Origin: Akkermansia sp.
GTDB taxonomy: Bacteria; Verrucomicrobiota; Verrucomicrobiia; Verrucomicrobiales; Akkermansiaceae
Assembly: GCA_017555025.1 (NCBI GenBank)
Contig: JAFZHC010000023.1
Coordinates: 1-50,836 of the forward strand
Direction: 5' to 3'
Length of the DNA stretch: 50,836 nucleotides
Shown: in pieces, positions 14,814-23,546 of the stretch
How positions within the stretch are numbered: the stretch's first letter is position 1
Layout of the letters: each line of letters opens with the position of its first letter
The notes under the pieces: generated by a model
Databases searched by the model: none
What the model was told of the DNA's origin: nothing
The model's input: the letters and a program-made list of their open reading frames with translations, nothing else
Made by a program: the position numbers and the translations under genes

Positions 14814-17210
14814 CTAAGCAGCGGGCTCACCATAGACATAAATGCCATTAGCGTGGAAGAACTCGGGGCCACCCGAGCGCAGCACGCGCACATAGAGAGC
14901 CTTGGGGCGCTCCTTCTGCAGGTCGAAGCGATTAATGTACTTATCGGTGCGCTCGATAGGAGCACCGACATCGTGCCAATCGTCATCGCGGCCGGTATCC
15001 GACACCTGCACACGCAGCGGGCGGAAGCGGTGGATGAGATCCCACACGTTGGTACCGGCAAAGACGACCCCCGAGATATAGGCATGGCGGGGAAGTTTGA
15101 CGGCAATCCAGGCATTATTATCGCGGCCGGTATGAAGAGTACCACCCTGCTGAGTAAGCAAACCGGAGTGGGTGTGGGGGGCGTCCCACTCACTGGTGGA
15201 ACTGGCAAAGGGCATACCGCCCTCCGACACGAGCTTGCCCGGGAACGGCGTGGGTGCAGGAATAGCAGCTGTGCCATGAATCTCCTTAGGATCAATCATG
15301 CTGCTGATGGCGCGGAAGGTGGTGTCGTCGTGCTTTCTCTCGGCAGCCAGAATGAGGGAACCGAGGAGCTTGGCACGCTGGGCGCTGTTAAGCTCGGAGC
15401 CGGAGCTGAGAGCCTTCACCATGGAGTCGGAAAGAGCCTTACGGCCCTCCTCGCTGAGGGATTCAGACACGCCGTTCCCCCAGGCCATCATGGTACCGGA
15501 GTAGGCATCGTGCGGAGCCGCAGCCTGAAGCACCCCGCTGAACAGGGCAATGGCGGCAGCCTCGGAGCCGCCATCAGCAGCGCGGCACATGCGCATCTGC
15601 TCATCGGCAAAGCGCTCAATATACCAGCGGTCAGGCCCCATAACGGAGGCGTGTTTCCAGAACAGGGCGCAGGCAGCAGCGAGCTCGTTAGCGCTCATAC
15701 CGCAATTGCCCATGCGGCCATACACCTTCTGCTTCAGCAGCTCAGCAGCCTGCTCGGGGTAGACGGGAGCCATACCGGCACAAAGCTGAGCATTCAGCTT
15801 TTGCCAGGCCTGCTTATTTTGGCTCATCTTGTCGGCCAGGAAATCGGCATACTCACGCCACATGGGGTAATTGAGCGGAGCGGCCTTGGCCGAGGCCTCG
15901 AAACAGGCTAGTGCCTTTTCGGGCTCCTGACGGTCACGGAACAGACGAGCCAGAATGCGGTAAGCATTGGAAAGGCGGGTAGACTTGGTCGCAGCCTCGG
16001 CAAACAAGTCATCAGTAAGGTGTAAGGAACTGTAGGTGTAGTTGCCGTCCCAGGGAATCCAGTGCAGCCCTCGCTCCCAGCTCAGGGAGTAAGCGGGGGT
16101 CCAGCGCCCATTCACCAGTACAATGTAGGCGCAGTGCCCCGGCTCACCGGCGGTAAGGGAGGGCACGCCATTAGCGCAGGCGGATGCTGCACCAAAATGA
16201 GAAAGGCCACCACACACGCCACCCACATAACGGGTAAAGGCCATGTGATTATCCGTATAAACACCATGGAAGGGAGCAGCATACCAAGGCCCCTGCACGC
16301 TATCGCCGTACACATTATCTGAGATGTAACCGCAGCGCCAGCAGCTGGCCGGGTACTGCCAATCGGGCAAGTGCACGTTGTTGAGAGCCCATTCAAAAGC
16401 CTTCACATTGCCGGAGGAGTGGAAGGGCTTCCACCCGCAAACCACACGGCGCTGGTGCATGGGCAGAGAATCAAAGCTCGTGTTCAACCTGCCCTGGCGC
16501 CAGTACTTCAGGAAGTAACGGGCACGCGCCACGGCATCGACCACTTTTTCATTGCCTTTAGCGTACTCAAGAGCAACGGCGGTGGTGGTATCGCGCTCCA
16601 CGCCCTTGCGCAGGGCGTTCGGATCGCCGTCAGCGATGGCATCTATCATCTGCACAACGCGGGAGAAGTTGCGCATTTCACCCGAAAAAACAATCTGCTC
16701 CAGCCAGCCGGCATCGGTCATCATGGCTTTGAGCACATTCTCGCACTTGGACAAGCTGACGGGGTACTGCGTTTCTGCCTTCAATTTACGGCAGTCGGCA
16801 AGAGCCTGCGAGAGGCGGAACTCTGCGTTATCAGCCTCGGGGCCTTTTTTCTCACGCACCTCTTTCTCCAAGCGTTCCACCTCGGCCTGTTTATTTTTGA
16901 GGTTCTGAGTCAGCGAGTTGTTGTAGTTCTTGTACCCATCGCGCATACTCTCCTCGGAGCAGGCAATATAGTACATCAGCAACAGGCGGCGGGTGCGAGC
17001 TCGTTGCACAAAGGTGGAGACAGAGCCGTTTTCAAGACCGGGAAGAAGCTCGGTAATTTCAGCAGCCAGTTTGGCTCGCAGTTTGTCGGGAGCGCTCCAG
17101 GCGGTAACACCCGGTACGGATACGACACCCCCATGCTGAGCCTCGGCGGGCAATACACCACCGAGTAAGCACACGGCGGTAGCAAGTGTCAATAATCTGG
17201 ATTTTAACAT
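14814..17210 (-). CDS. Large secreted protein with Cys/His (transglutaminase-like) core and F5/8-like C-terminal domain
   Basis: A 798-aa exported protein (signal peptide LTLATAVCLLGGVLPAEA). Residues ~95-145 are charged and predicted coiled coil (KNKQAEVERLEKEVREKK). The centre has GGVCGGLSHFGAASACANGV (C333) followed by AGEPGHCAYIV (H359) and then AYSLSWERGLHW. This Cys-then-His spacing is reminiscent of transglutaminase-like or papain-fold enzymes, so a cysteine protease/amidase is possible. Residues ~400-650 look like TPR-type helices (EKALACFEASAKAAPLNYPM). The last ~110 residues resemble an F5/8 type C (discoidin, CBM32-like) domain (AWIAVKLPRHAYISGVVF, FRPLRVQVSDTG). Enzymatic function is inferred. 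It is the first gene of a two-gene transcript. Confidence 0.75.
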   Translation of the reverse strand: MLKSRLLTLATAVCLLGGVLPAEAQHGGVVSVPGVTAWSAPDKLRAKLAAEITELLPGLENGSVSTFVQRARTRRLLLMYYIACSEESMRDGYKNYNNSLTQNLKNKQAEVERLEKEVREKKGPEADNAEFRLSQALADCRKLKAETQYPVSLSKCENVLKAMMTDAGWLEQIVFSGEMRNFSRVVQMIDAIADGDPNALRKGVERDTTTAVALEYAKGNEKVVDAVARARYFLKYWRQGRLNTSFDSLPMHQRRVVCGWKPFHSSGNVKAFEWALNNVHLPDWQYPASCWRCGYISDNVYGDSVQGPWYAAPFHGVYTDNHMAFTRYVGGVCGGLSHFGAASACANGVPSLTAGEPGHCAYIVLVNGRWTPAYSLSWERGLHWIPWDGNYTYSSLHLTDDLFAEAATKSTRLSNAYRILARLFRDRQEPEKALACFEASAKAAPLNYPMWREYADFLADKMSQNKQAWQKLNAQLCAGMAPVYPEQAAELLKQKVYGRMGNCGMSANELAAACALFWKHASVMGPDRWYIERFADEQMRMCRAADGGSEAAAIALFSGVLQAAAPHDAYSGTMMAWGNGVSESLSEEGRKALSDSMVKALSSGSELNSAQRAKLLGSLILAAERKHDDTTFRAISSMIDPKEIHGTAAIPAPTPFPGKLVSEGGMPFASSTSEWDAPHTHSGLLTQQGGTLHTGRDNNAWIAVKLPRHAYISGVVFAGTNVWDLIHRFRPLRVQVSDTGRDDDWHDVGAPIERTDKYINRFDLQKERPKALYVRVLRSGGPEFFHANGIYVYGEPAA

Positions 17211-17231
17211 AAAAGAAAAAGTAACTGGTGA

Positions 17232-17260
17232 AGTTTAACAAATGACGGCATATTGCACAA
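17232..17260 (-). promoter_or_regulatory. Promoter of the secreted-protein pair
   Basis: Minus strand: TTGTGC (17260-17255), a 17-bp spacer and TAAACT (17237-17232), about 21 bp before ATG 17210. No Shine-Dalgarno sequence is visible in the short leader. Confidence 0.6.
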
Positions 17261-17317
17261 GCGAAAAAAAATGCAACGGTTCTTTTTGGGCTCAAAAAGA
17301 TGAAAATATAGACAATA

Positions 17318-17348
17318 AGCCCTCCCCTGCGCGAGACAAGGAAGGGCT
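17318..17348 (-). terminator. Terminator after lysS
   Basis: Minus strand: an imperfect stem AGCCCTTCC paired with GGAGGGCT, followed by TATTG, 25 bp past the lysS stop. The T-run is weak. Confidence 0.5.
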
Positions 17349-17372
17349 CAGAGAAAAATATCGTTCTCTCAA

Positions 17373-18866
17373 TCAGCTGCGGTTTTTCAGCTGCGGGAAG
17401 AGGATGATGTCGCGGATGGAACAAGCACCCGTCATGAGCATGCAGAGGCGGTCGATGCCGATACCGATACCACCGGCGCTGGGCATACCGCTCTCGAGAG
17501 TCTCCACGAAGTCGTAGTCAATCTTCTGTGTTTCCTCACCGGCCTGGTGCTTAAGGCGCTCCAGCTGCTCGATGGGGTCATTCTGCTCGGAGTAACCGGG
17601 GCAAAGCTCCTGACCGTTCATGACGAGCTCGAAGACATCCACCACCTCGGGGTTTTCGGGGTTAGCCTTGGCCAAGGGCACGAGGTCACGTGCGACATGG
17701 CATACGAAGAGCGGGTTAGCCTGCTTCTCCTCCACGAGCTTTTCGTAAACCTGCTGGGTAACAGCCGTATCATCAAGCTCCTCACCAATCTGCAACTTCA
17801 GCTCATTCTCTGCACGGTCACGGCGCTGCTCGGGGGTAAGGTCAAACCAATCGGCACCGGCAACTTCCTTCACCAAGTCGTTGTAGTCGGCACGGCGCCA
17901 AGGGCGGGTCAAATCCACCGTCCAGCGCACGTTGCCGTTCTCATCGTACTGGTCAAACTTAAGTGTGCCGAACACCTTCTCGGCCACGGTGCAAATCATT
18001 TCTTCCATCATGGCGGCCATGGTTTCGTAGTCGCCACCGGCCTCGTATACCTCCAGCACGGTGAACTCAGGGTTGTGGCGGCGGTCCACACCCTCGTTGC
18101 GGAAGTTGCGGTTAAGCTCAAACACCTTGGGGAAACCGCCCACCAGCAGACGCTTCAGGAAAAGCTCAGGGGCAATGCGCAGGGTAACGGCCTTCTTCAA
18201 AGCGTTGTAGTAGGACTCGAAAGGCTTGGCGGCAGCACCACCGGCGATGTCCTGCAGCATGGGGGTCTCCACCTCCAGGAAACCACGCTGAGTCAGGTAA
18301 TTACGAATTTCCTGAATGATGAGGGAACGCTTCACGAAACGGTCGGCACTCTCGGGGTTGCTCATGAGGTCGAGGTGGCGGCGGCGGTAGCGCATATCCA
18401 TATCGGCCAGGCCGTGGAACTTGTCGGGCATGGGGCGCAGCGCCTTGGAGAGCACCTTGAAAGAATCCACACGCACAGAGGGCTCGCCGGTGCGGGTGAT
18501 GAAAGTCTCACCCTCAATACCTACCCAGTCACCGCGCTCCAGCAGTTTCCACAGAGCCCAGCCCTCCTCGGTGCAGGACTTCTTGGTGAGCATGCACTGA
18601 ATGCTGCCCTGCACATCGGCCACGGTGAAGAACTGCGTGCGGCCCATATCGCGCAGAGCGTTAATACGGCCAAGCAGTTTTACCTGTTTACCCTCCTCGA
18701 AATTCGCCTTGATTTCACCCGGAGTTGTGGTGACATCGAAACGCCCGCCATAGGGGTTTACCCCCAGGTCGCGAATCTTGCCCACCTTCTCACGGCGCAC
18801 GGCAATCAGTTCCTCCTCAGAGGAACCCGGAGCGGTATTAGCAACTGCTTGTGTATTTTCTGACAT
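17373..18866 (-). CDS. lysS: Lysyl-tRNA synthetase (class II)
   Basis: A 497-aa class II synthetase of typical length that charges tRNA-Lys. The N-terminal OB-fold anticodon-binding domain (residues ~55-155, VKLLGRINALRDMGRTQFF) is followed by the catalytic domain with motif 1 (RSLIIQEIRNYLTQRGFLEVETPML), motif 2 (FELNRNFRNEGVDRRHNPEF) given here by position ~250-270, and motif 3 near the C-terminus (GIGIGIDRLCMLMTG). It is a single transcription unit. A TATAAT box (18881-18876) lies 9 bp before ATG 18866, so the leader should be only 2-3 bases. Confidence 0.97.
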   Translation of the reverse strand: MSENTQAVANTAPGSSEEELIAVRREKVGKIRDLGVNPYGGRFDVTTTPGEIKANFEEGKQVKLLGRINALRDMGRTQFFTVADVQGSIQCMLTKKSCTEEGWALWKLLERGDWVGIEGETFITRTGEPSVRVDSFKVLSKALRPMPDKFHGLADMDMRYRRRHLDLMSNPESADRFVKRSLIIQEIRNYLTQRGFLEVETPMLQDIAGGAAAKPFESYYNALKKAVTLRIAPELFLKRLLVGGFPKVFELNRNFRNEGVDRRHNPEFTVLEVYEAGGDYETMAAMMEEMICTVAEKVFGTLKFDQYDENGNVRWTVDLTRPWRRADYNDLVKEVAGADWFDLTPEQRRDRAENELKLQIGEELDDTAVTQQVYEKLVEEKQANPLFVCHVARDLVPLAKANPENPEVVDVFELVMNGQELCPGYSEQNDPIEQLERLKHQAGEETQKIDYDFVETLESGMPSAGGIGIGIDRLCMLMTGACSIRDIILFPQLKNRS

Positions 18867-18875
18867 AGCGCGCGT

Positions 18876-18881
18876 ATTATA
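18876..18881 (-). promoter_or_regulatory. -10 box of lysS
   Basis: A perfect TATAAT on the minus strand, 9 bp upstream of ATG 18866. The matching -35 position is weak (CTGGAA). It implies an almost leaderless mRNA. Confidence 0.55.
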
Positions 18882-18934
18882 CGCACTTCTCGTTAAATTT
18901 CCAGTCTAAAATCACATGGTAACGATTTTTTCTA

Positions 18935-18962
18935 TTTACATCCGGCGCTGATTGATTACAAT
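18935..18962 (+). promoter_or_regulatory. Promoter of the lipoprotein gene
   Basis: TTTACA (18935-18940), a 16-bp spacer and TACAAT (18957-18962). The leader to ATG 19012 would be about 43 bases. Confidence 0.6.
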
Positions 18963-19011
18963 AAAGGCAAGCGTCACAACAATTCCGCCCTGCCTTCCGC
19001 TACGTCTTATC

Positions 19012-19674
19012 ATGAATCGCGCCCTCTTCTTTACCGTTGTCATGGCTGCACTCTCTCTTCTGAGCAGCTGTCATTGCCTCTACCTCACCGAACAGCTTGA
19101 TGAGCCCGACCGCCGCGTACCGATTATCATGTCTGAATATGATAAAACTTATGAGGAGGCGCAGCGCAACTTCTGGAAACACAAGGGCAATTACTATACC
19201 ATGGCACGCGTGCACTATGCCCGAGAGCGCTATCCCCTTGTTGATAGCCCGCGCACCAAGGAGCGCATTTATACGGAAACCGAACCGGGTGAATACTACT
19301 ACTTCCCGCTGACGAATGAGGAAGTCGATACACGGATGGATTTACCCAAAGGAAGCACCAAGCAACCGAAGGATGCCATGAGTCTGCCACCCCTGCGCGT
19401 GAATGCCCAAAAACGCAGCGAATGGCAACAGCTCACAATGAAGCAAGTCGTTGTTAACGCTCCGGCATCCGCACGCAAAAAACACTTCGGATTCGGGGCA
19501 TACAGCATAGAGGCACTACCCACCCGAGAAGGCTCACGAGGTACCGCACGCACGCTCTTGCTTGGACCGACATGGGTTGTTGACACTGCAGCTAACGCAG
19601 CCATACTGGCCGTTGAAGGCCCGCTTATGCTCATAGGCACCACATTATTTGTGCTCAGCGGATTACATATTTAA
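19012..19674 (+). CDS. Putative lipoprotein, unknown function
   Basis: A 220-aa protein beginning with a lipoprotein signal (FFTVVMAALSLLSSC, lipobox LSSC). The mature part is polar and Tyr/Arg-rich (NYYTMARVHYARERY, EPGEYYYFPLTNEE). A hydrophobic, Gly-rich C-terminus (LLLGPTWVVDTAANAAILAV, LMLIGTTLFVLSGLHI) could associate with membrane. No family is recognised. ATG 19012 is chosen for the signal; TTG 18952 would overlap the promoter -10. It converges with argD across a 157-bp hairpin region. Confidence 0.7.
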   Translation: MNRALFFTVVMAALSLLSSCHCLYLTEQLDEPDRRVPIIMSEYDKTYEEAQRNFWKHKGNYYTMARVHYARERYPLVDSPRTKERIYTETEPGEYYYFPLTNEEVDTRMDLPKGSTKQPKDAMSLPPLRVNAQKRSEWQQLTMKQVVVNAPASARKKHFGFGAYSIEALPTREGSRGTARTLLLGPTWVVDTAANAAILAVEGPLMLIGTTLFVLSGLHI

Positions 19675-19676
19675 CG

Positions 19677-19815
19677 AGGTACGAGATAAAGTAAAAGGAC
19701 TAAGTTTGAAGCAAGGGGCCTTTGAGCGCGGGATGCCACGGAGGCCCCAGCCTCGCTTTCCCCTCGCGCCGCAGGCGCCCGGCCCTTACTTAGTCCTTGT
19801 AACTTGTACCCTGTA
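19677..19815. repeat. Long imperfect inverted repeat between convergent genes
   Basis: AAGGACTAAGT (19695-19705) pairs with ACTTAGTCCTT (19788-19798). Outer GGTAC segments (19678 and 19805 areas) and inner GGGGCC/GGCCCC segments can extend the structure. The arms carry short GTAC/AAAG-like motifs resembling those at 36880-36910. It may be a bidirectional terminator or a dispersed palindromic element. Confidence 0.55.
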
Positions 19816-19831
19816 CTTCTTTTGTATATGC

Positions 19832-21070
19832 TTAGCTTAAGCCCTCAAGCACACCTTTCAGGATGGCGAGGCCTTCAGCAAGCACCTCCTCAGGCACGTT
19901 GAGTGCGGGGATGAGGCGCAGCGTATCGGGGCCGGCGGGGCAAGCCAGCAAGCCGGCCTTCATGCAGAGGCTGTTTACATAACCGGCGGGGGTATTACCC
20001 TCGGGCACCGTAAAGGAGCCGCTCTTCAAGCCCACGCCACGCAGCAGACCATGACCTCGCACCGTCTCCACACAGGGCAGATTCCACCCCTCCACGGTAG
20101 CCTTAATCTGCTCTCCGAGCACACGGGCTCGCTCGGAGAGGTTCTGATTGACAATCTCCGTCACCACAGCCAACGAAGTTGCACAAGCGATGGGAGTACC
20201 ACCAAAGGTGGAGCCATGAGAGCCCGGCCCCATGATGGAAGAAAGCTGCGTACCCTCGGCATCCATAGCTCGGTTGCTCACCCAGAAGCACCCCAGCGGG
20301 AAACCACCGCCAATACCCTTAGCGCAGGAAACCAGGTCAGGCTGCACCTCGGGGCAGATAGCCTGCCAGCCCATGGGGGCGCCGCAACGACCAAAACCGC
20401 ACTGCACCTCATCAAACATCAGCAGTAGGTCGTGCTCCTTGCACAGAGCCGCTGCGCCGCGCATGAACTCAGCCGTAGCGGGGTTCACGCCACCCTCACC
20501 CTGAATAGCCTCAAACATAATACCGCAAGTCTCTTTGGAGATAGCGGCTTTCAGCCCTTCGAGGTCATTGAAATCAACATACTTAAAGCCCACCAGTAAC
20601 GGGTCGAACTCCACCTGAATCTTAGCCTGACCGGTAGCAGCCATCGACCCCAGAGTACGGCCATGGAAGCTCTTGTTGAAGGTAATCACCTCGTAGCGAG
20701 GAGAACCATCAGCAGCCGGGCGACGGTGCCCGAAACGACGAGCAACCTTAATGATACCGTCGTTAGCCTCGGCACCGCTGTTGCAGAAGAAGATACGGCC
20801 GGGAATACCAATCATCTTATCCACAATCAGCTTAGCCAGCTCCTCCTGCTGGGGAATATTGTAAAGGTTGGAGCAGTGCATGAGCTGACCGGCCTGAGCA
20901 CAGAGAGCCTGAACCACGGCGGGGTAGCAATGCCCCAGACTACAGGTGGCAATGCCTGCACAGAAATCCACGTATCGTCGCCCCTCCGTATCAAACAGGT
21001 AAGAGCCCTCACCCTTCGCCACCGTCAAGGGGGCGCGCCCGTATGTAGGAAGTACGTGTTCTTGTATCAT
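19832..21070 (-). CDS. argD: Acetylornithine/N-succinyldiaminopimelate-type aminotransferase
   Basis: A 412-aa class III PLP aminotransferase that makes N-acetylornithine from the semialdehyde in arginine synthesis. Visible motifs: FCAGIATCSLGHCYP, the PLP phosphate site NSGAEANDGIIKVAR, FHGRTLGSMAATG, FDEVQCGFGR with the PLP aspartate, SCAKGIGGGFPLG with the Schiff-base lysine, and GSHGSTFGGTPIAC. The length is typical. ATG 21070 is chosen because it lies 10 bp after a TTGACA-N17-TACAGT promoter; a 20-residue extension to 21130 would run through that promoter. It is divergent from pyrC. Related enzymes (ornithine or GABA aminotransferases) share these motifs. Confidence 0.88.
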   Translation of the reverse strand: MIQEHVLPTYGRAPLTVAKGEGSYLFDTEGRRYVDFCAGIATCSLGHCYPAVVQALCAQAGQLMHCSNLYNIPQQEELAKLIVDKMIGIPGRIFFCNSGAEANDGIIKVARRFGHRRPAADGSPRYEVITFNKSFHGRTLGSMAATGQAKIQVEFDPLLVGFKYVDFNDLEGLKAAISKETCGIMFEAIQGEGGVNPATAEFMRGAAALCKEHDLLLMFDEVQCGFGRCGAPMGWQAICPEVQPDLVSCAKGIGGGFPLGCFWVSNRAMDAEGTQLSSIMGPGSHGSTFGGTPIACATSLAVVTEIVNQNLSERARVLGEQIKATVEGWNLPCVETVRGHGLLRGVGLKSGSFTVPEGNTPAGYVNSLCMKAGLLACPAGPDTLRLIPALNVPEEVLAEGLAILKGVLEGLS

Positions 21071-21080
21071 AACAGGGGCA

Positions 21081-21109
21081 ACTGTACTCCCGCAGGGGCG
21101 TTTTGTCAA
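21081..21109 (-). promoter_or_regulatory. Promoter of argD
   Basis: Minus strand: TTGACA (21109-21104), a 17-bp spacer and TACAGT (21086-21081), 10 bp before ATG 21070. Back to back with the pyrC promoter; the two -35 boxes are 9 bp apart. Confidence 0.75.
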
Positions 21110-21118
21110 TAGTAAAGC

Positions 21119-21147
21119 TTGCGATTGCACGCGAAATCTGGTAGAAT
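21119..21147 (+). promoter_or_regulatory. Leaderless-type promoter of pyrC
   Basis: TTGCGA (21119-21124), a 17-bp spacer and TAGAAT (21142-21147), then 6 bp to ATG 21154. Confidence 0.75.
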
Positions 21148-21153
21148 GTCGCC

Positions 21154-22161
21154 ATGGAAATTACGCTCAATGCACCGCTGGATATGCACCTGCACCTGCG
21201 CGATGGTGATATGATGAAGCTCGTAGCTCCCCTCTCTGCCGATTTTGCGGGGGCAGTCATCATGCCCAATCTGGTACCGCCAGTGACAGACCCGGGAGCC
21301 ATGGTGGCCTATAGTGAGCGTATTGCAGCTGCTATGGGTGACACCCCCTTCAGCCGTTATATGACGCTGTTCTTCACCGCACAGACCGAACAGCAGCTCC
21401 GGCTGGCACTCGAAACACCCGGCTTTTTCGGCTTTAAGCTCTACCCGGCCGGCATTACCACCAACAGCGAGGGCGGTGTGTCTAACTTGGCAGAGGCCGG
21501 CCATACACTCAGCATGATGCAGGAAATGGGCATTCCCCTGCTGGTACATGGTGAAAGCCACGGCTTTGTCATGGATCGCGAAGCTGAATTCCTGACCGTT
21601 TACCGCAATCTGGCCACCCAATACCCCAAGTTGCGCATCTGCATGGAGCACATCACCACAGCGGCTGCGCTGGAACTGCTCGATGAGTTCGAAAACCTCT
21701 GCGCCACGGTTACACTACAACACCTCATCATCACGCTCGACGACGTGGCAGGCGGCGCCCTGAAGCCGCACCTCTTCTGCAAGCCCATCGCTAAGCGCCC
21801 CGGCGACCGCGATGCCCTGCTGCAAGCCGCCCTCAGTGCCCACCCGCGCCTTATGTTCGGCAGCGACTCCGCCCCTCACCCCCGCTGCAATAAGGAGGCA
21901 TGCGGTTGCGCCGCCGGCGTGTTCACCGCACCGCTGGCACTCCCCCGCCTGGCCGAACTCTTTGCACAACACGGCGCTTTAAATAACCTGCAAGCCTTTG
22001 TGAGCGACAACGCCTGCCGCCTCTACGGGCTGCAACCGGTACAGAAGCAAGTTACCCTGCACAACACACCCATGACCGTGCCGACCAGCTACCGCAGCTA
22101 CGGCCAGCAGGTGGTACCTATGTATGCAGGTGAACAACTGAGCTGGAGTGTAAAATCCTGA
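21154..22161 (+). CDS. pyrC: Dihydroorotase
   Basis: A 335-aa class II (homodimeric, E. coli-like) dihydroorotase that cyclises carbamoyl aspartate in pyrimidine synthesis. The zinc site begins with [18 protein letters not shown] supplies the lysine that becomes carbamylated. LLVHGES and CMEHITTAA give further histidine ligands, and GSDSAPH the catalytic aspartate. The length is typical. It heads the operon pyrC-DUF3820-menA, with the next ATG one base after its stop. The start is fixed by a promoter -10 box 6 bp upstream. Confidence 0.95.
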   Translation: MEITLNAPLDMHLHLRDGDMMKLVAPLSADFAGAVIMPNLVPPVTDPGAMVAYSERIAAAMGDTPFSRYMTLFFTAQTEQQLRLALETPGFFGFKLYPAGITTNSEGGVSNLAEAGHTLSMMQEMGIPLLVHGESHGFVMDREAEFLTVYRNLATQYPKLRICMEHITTAAALELLDEFENLCATVTLQHLIITLDDVAGGALKPHLFCKPIAKRPGDRDALLQAALSAHPRLMFGSDSAPHPRCNKEACGCAAGVFTAPLALPRLAELFAQHGALNNLQAFVSDNACRLYGLQPVQKQVTLHNTPMTVPTSYRSYGQQVVPMYAGEQLSWSVKS

Positions 22162-22162
22162 C

Positions 22163-22459
22163 ATGCAGGAGGTATCCATACCCGGTGCGGATGAGCTGCG
22201 AGCCCTGCTGGCTGAAATAGCCGCCATGCACATGCCCTACGGTATGTACGGCCCTAAGCATTACCCGCCGGATGGCTGCCCCCTGATGGATTTACCCACA
22301 GAATATCTCGACTGGTTCTGGCAACGGGGCTGGCCCAAGGGCAAGCTCGGTCGCCTGATGGAGCAAACGCTACTGATTAAAAACAGCGGGCTCGATTCCC
22401 TCTTCGAGCCCTTCCGCAAGGCAGCCGGAGGCCGCCGCAAATTTCCCCGCAAACGATGA
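22163..22459 (+). CDS. DUF3820 family protein
   Basis: A 98-aa protein with the DUF3820 pattern: MPYGMYGPKHY followed by LMDLPTEYLDWFWQRGWPKG and KLGRLMEQTLLIKNSGLDSL. The family is small, widespread and of uncertain function; it has been labelled a quorum-sensing-regulated virulence factor in some databases. The C-terminus is basic (GRRKFPRKR). It starts one base after the pyrC stop, and its stop overlaps the menA start (ATGA), so it should be translationally coupled to both. Confidence 0.85.
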   Translation: MQEVSIPGADELRALLAEIAAMHMPYGMYGPKHYPPDGCPLMDLPTEYLDWFWQRGWPKGKLGRLMEQTLLIKNSGLDSLFEPFRKAAGGRRKFPRKR

Positions 22460-23370
22460 ACAATATCAAAAATATCATCCTCGCCGCACGCCCGAAAACC
22501 TTACCCGCCGGTATAGTTGCCGTCTGGGCCGGGTGCCTGATTGTCCACAAATTTCAACAGAGTGCCGTCTTTCCTGAGGTTCAGCTCAACTGGTGGCTGG
22601 CAGCCTTCACCGTGCTGAGTGCCATGTGCATTCAGATAGCCTGCAACTTCTTTAACGATTCCCTCGACAGCGACAAAAAAGCAGACACCGCCAAGCGCCA
22701 AGGCCCGCGCCGCATCACCGCCAGCGGCGACATGAGTTCCCGCGCCGTCAAGGTATGGGGCTGCCTGTTCCTGGCTTCCGCTGCTGCCTTTGCCCTGCCC
22801 CTTATTGCTGCACGCGGCTGGGTTATCCTTGCCATCGGCATACCGAGCATGCTTTGTGCCTATGGTTATACCGGTGGCCCCTGGCCCCTGGCCTACAAAG
22901 GACTGGGCGAGCTCTTCGTGCTGTTATTCTTCGGGCTGGTGGCCGTATGTGGTACTGTATATGTACAGATTGGCTGGCAGAGCGCCTACCTGCCCATCTA
23001 CGCCGGGGCTTTCATTCTGGGCGTGCAATGCGGGCTGCTCTCCTGCCTGCTCATAGAGGTCAACAACATCCGCGACCGCAAAGAAGACGCCACCACCGGC
23101 AAACGCACGCTCGCGGTGCGCCTGGGTGACAAACGCGCCCGCGGGCTTGCCATGGCATTTCTCGTAGCGCCCTATGCTACCCTCAAACAGACGGCGTTCT
23201 ACCTGCCGGATGTCGGCTGGAACCTCTGCTGGCTGGCCGCCATCATCGTCGGCGGTGTCATCATGCTCAAGCTCAACAGCACTCCCGCCAATAAGAAAAT
23301 GAACGTGCTACTGGGGCTCTCCTCGCTGCACCTCATCCTCTTCCTGCTCGCCATGACAATGGGCGAATAA
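22456..23370 (+). CDS. menA: 1,4-dihydroxy-2-naphthoate polyprenyltransferase
   Basis: A 304-aa UbiA-type integral membrane prenyltransferase with about eight or nine hydrophobic segments. It attaches the prenyl chain to dihydroxynaphthoate to give demethylmenaquinone. The first aspartate motif NFFNDSLDSDKKAD and the second NNIRDRKEDATTGKRTL bind Mg-diphosphate. GPRRITASG is characteristic of MenA. It is the last gene of the pyrC operon, overlapping DUF3820 by 4 bp and followed by a strong terminator. With menC at 37 kb it indicates the classical menaquinone route. Confidence 0.93.
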   Translation: MNNIKNIILAARPKTLPAGIVAVWAGCLIVHKFQQSAVFPEVQLNWWLAAFTVLSAMCIQIACNFFNDSLDSDKKADTAKRQGPRRITASGDMSSRAVKVWGCLFLASAAAFALPLIAARGWVILAIGIPSMLCAYGYTGGPWPLAYKGLGELFVLLFFGLVAVCGTVYVQIGWQSAYLPIYAGAFILGVQCGLLSCLLIEVNNIRDRKEDATTGKRTLAVRLGDKRARGLAMAFLVAPYATLKQTAFYLPDVGWNLCWLAAIIVGGVIMLKLNSTPANKKMNVLLGLSSLHLILFLLAMTMGE

Positions 23371-23378
23371 GAAATTCA

Positions 23379-23422
23379 CACACAAAAAGCCACCGTTCGC
23401 CTGAACGGTGGCTTTTTGTGTG
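23379..23422. terminator. Bidirectional terminator between menA and tRNA-Arg
   Basis: A perfect 20-bp stem (23379-23398 with 23403-23422) around GCCT, with A-run and T-run on opposite arms, so it can end transcription from both sides. Confidence 0.9.
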
Positions 23423-23425
23423 AAG

Positions 23426-23499
23426 CGCTCCGGCCGCGGCTCGAACGCGGGACCCCAAGCTTAGAAGGCTCGTGCTCTATCCAACTGAGCTACCGGAGC
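23426..23499 (-). tRNA. tRNA-Arg (anticodon TCT)
   Basis: A 74-base cloverleaf on the minus strand. The acceptor is GCTCCGG/CCGGAGC with discriminator G, the D-arm is AGCTCAGTTGGATAGAGC, the anticodon loop is CTTCTAA, and the T-loop is GTTCGAGC. CCA is not encoded. It has its own promoter. Confidence 0.95.
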
Positions 23500-23514
23500 A
23501 ACTTGTGCGCGGCT

Positions 23515-23543
23515 ATACTAGCAGCTCTTGCGCGACTTTGCAA
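23515..23543 (-). promoter_or_regulatory. Promoter of tRNA-Arg
   Basis: Minus strand: TTGCAA (23543-23538), a 17-bp spacer and TAGTAT (23520-23515), 15 bp before the tRNA. The -35 lies just outside the end of ybeY. Confidence 0.75.
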
Positions 23544-23546
23544 GCA

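Noticed and set aside
14601..15911. 436-codon plus-strand open frame opposite the 798-aa secreted protein
   Set aside because: Antisense to a gene with a signal peptide and promoter; its composition is typical of a shadow frame in GC-rich DNA.
17547..18863. 438-codon plus-strand open frame opposite lysS
   Set aside because: lysS is certain from all three class II motifs; the opposite frame has no independent evidence.
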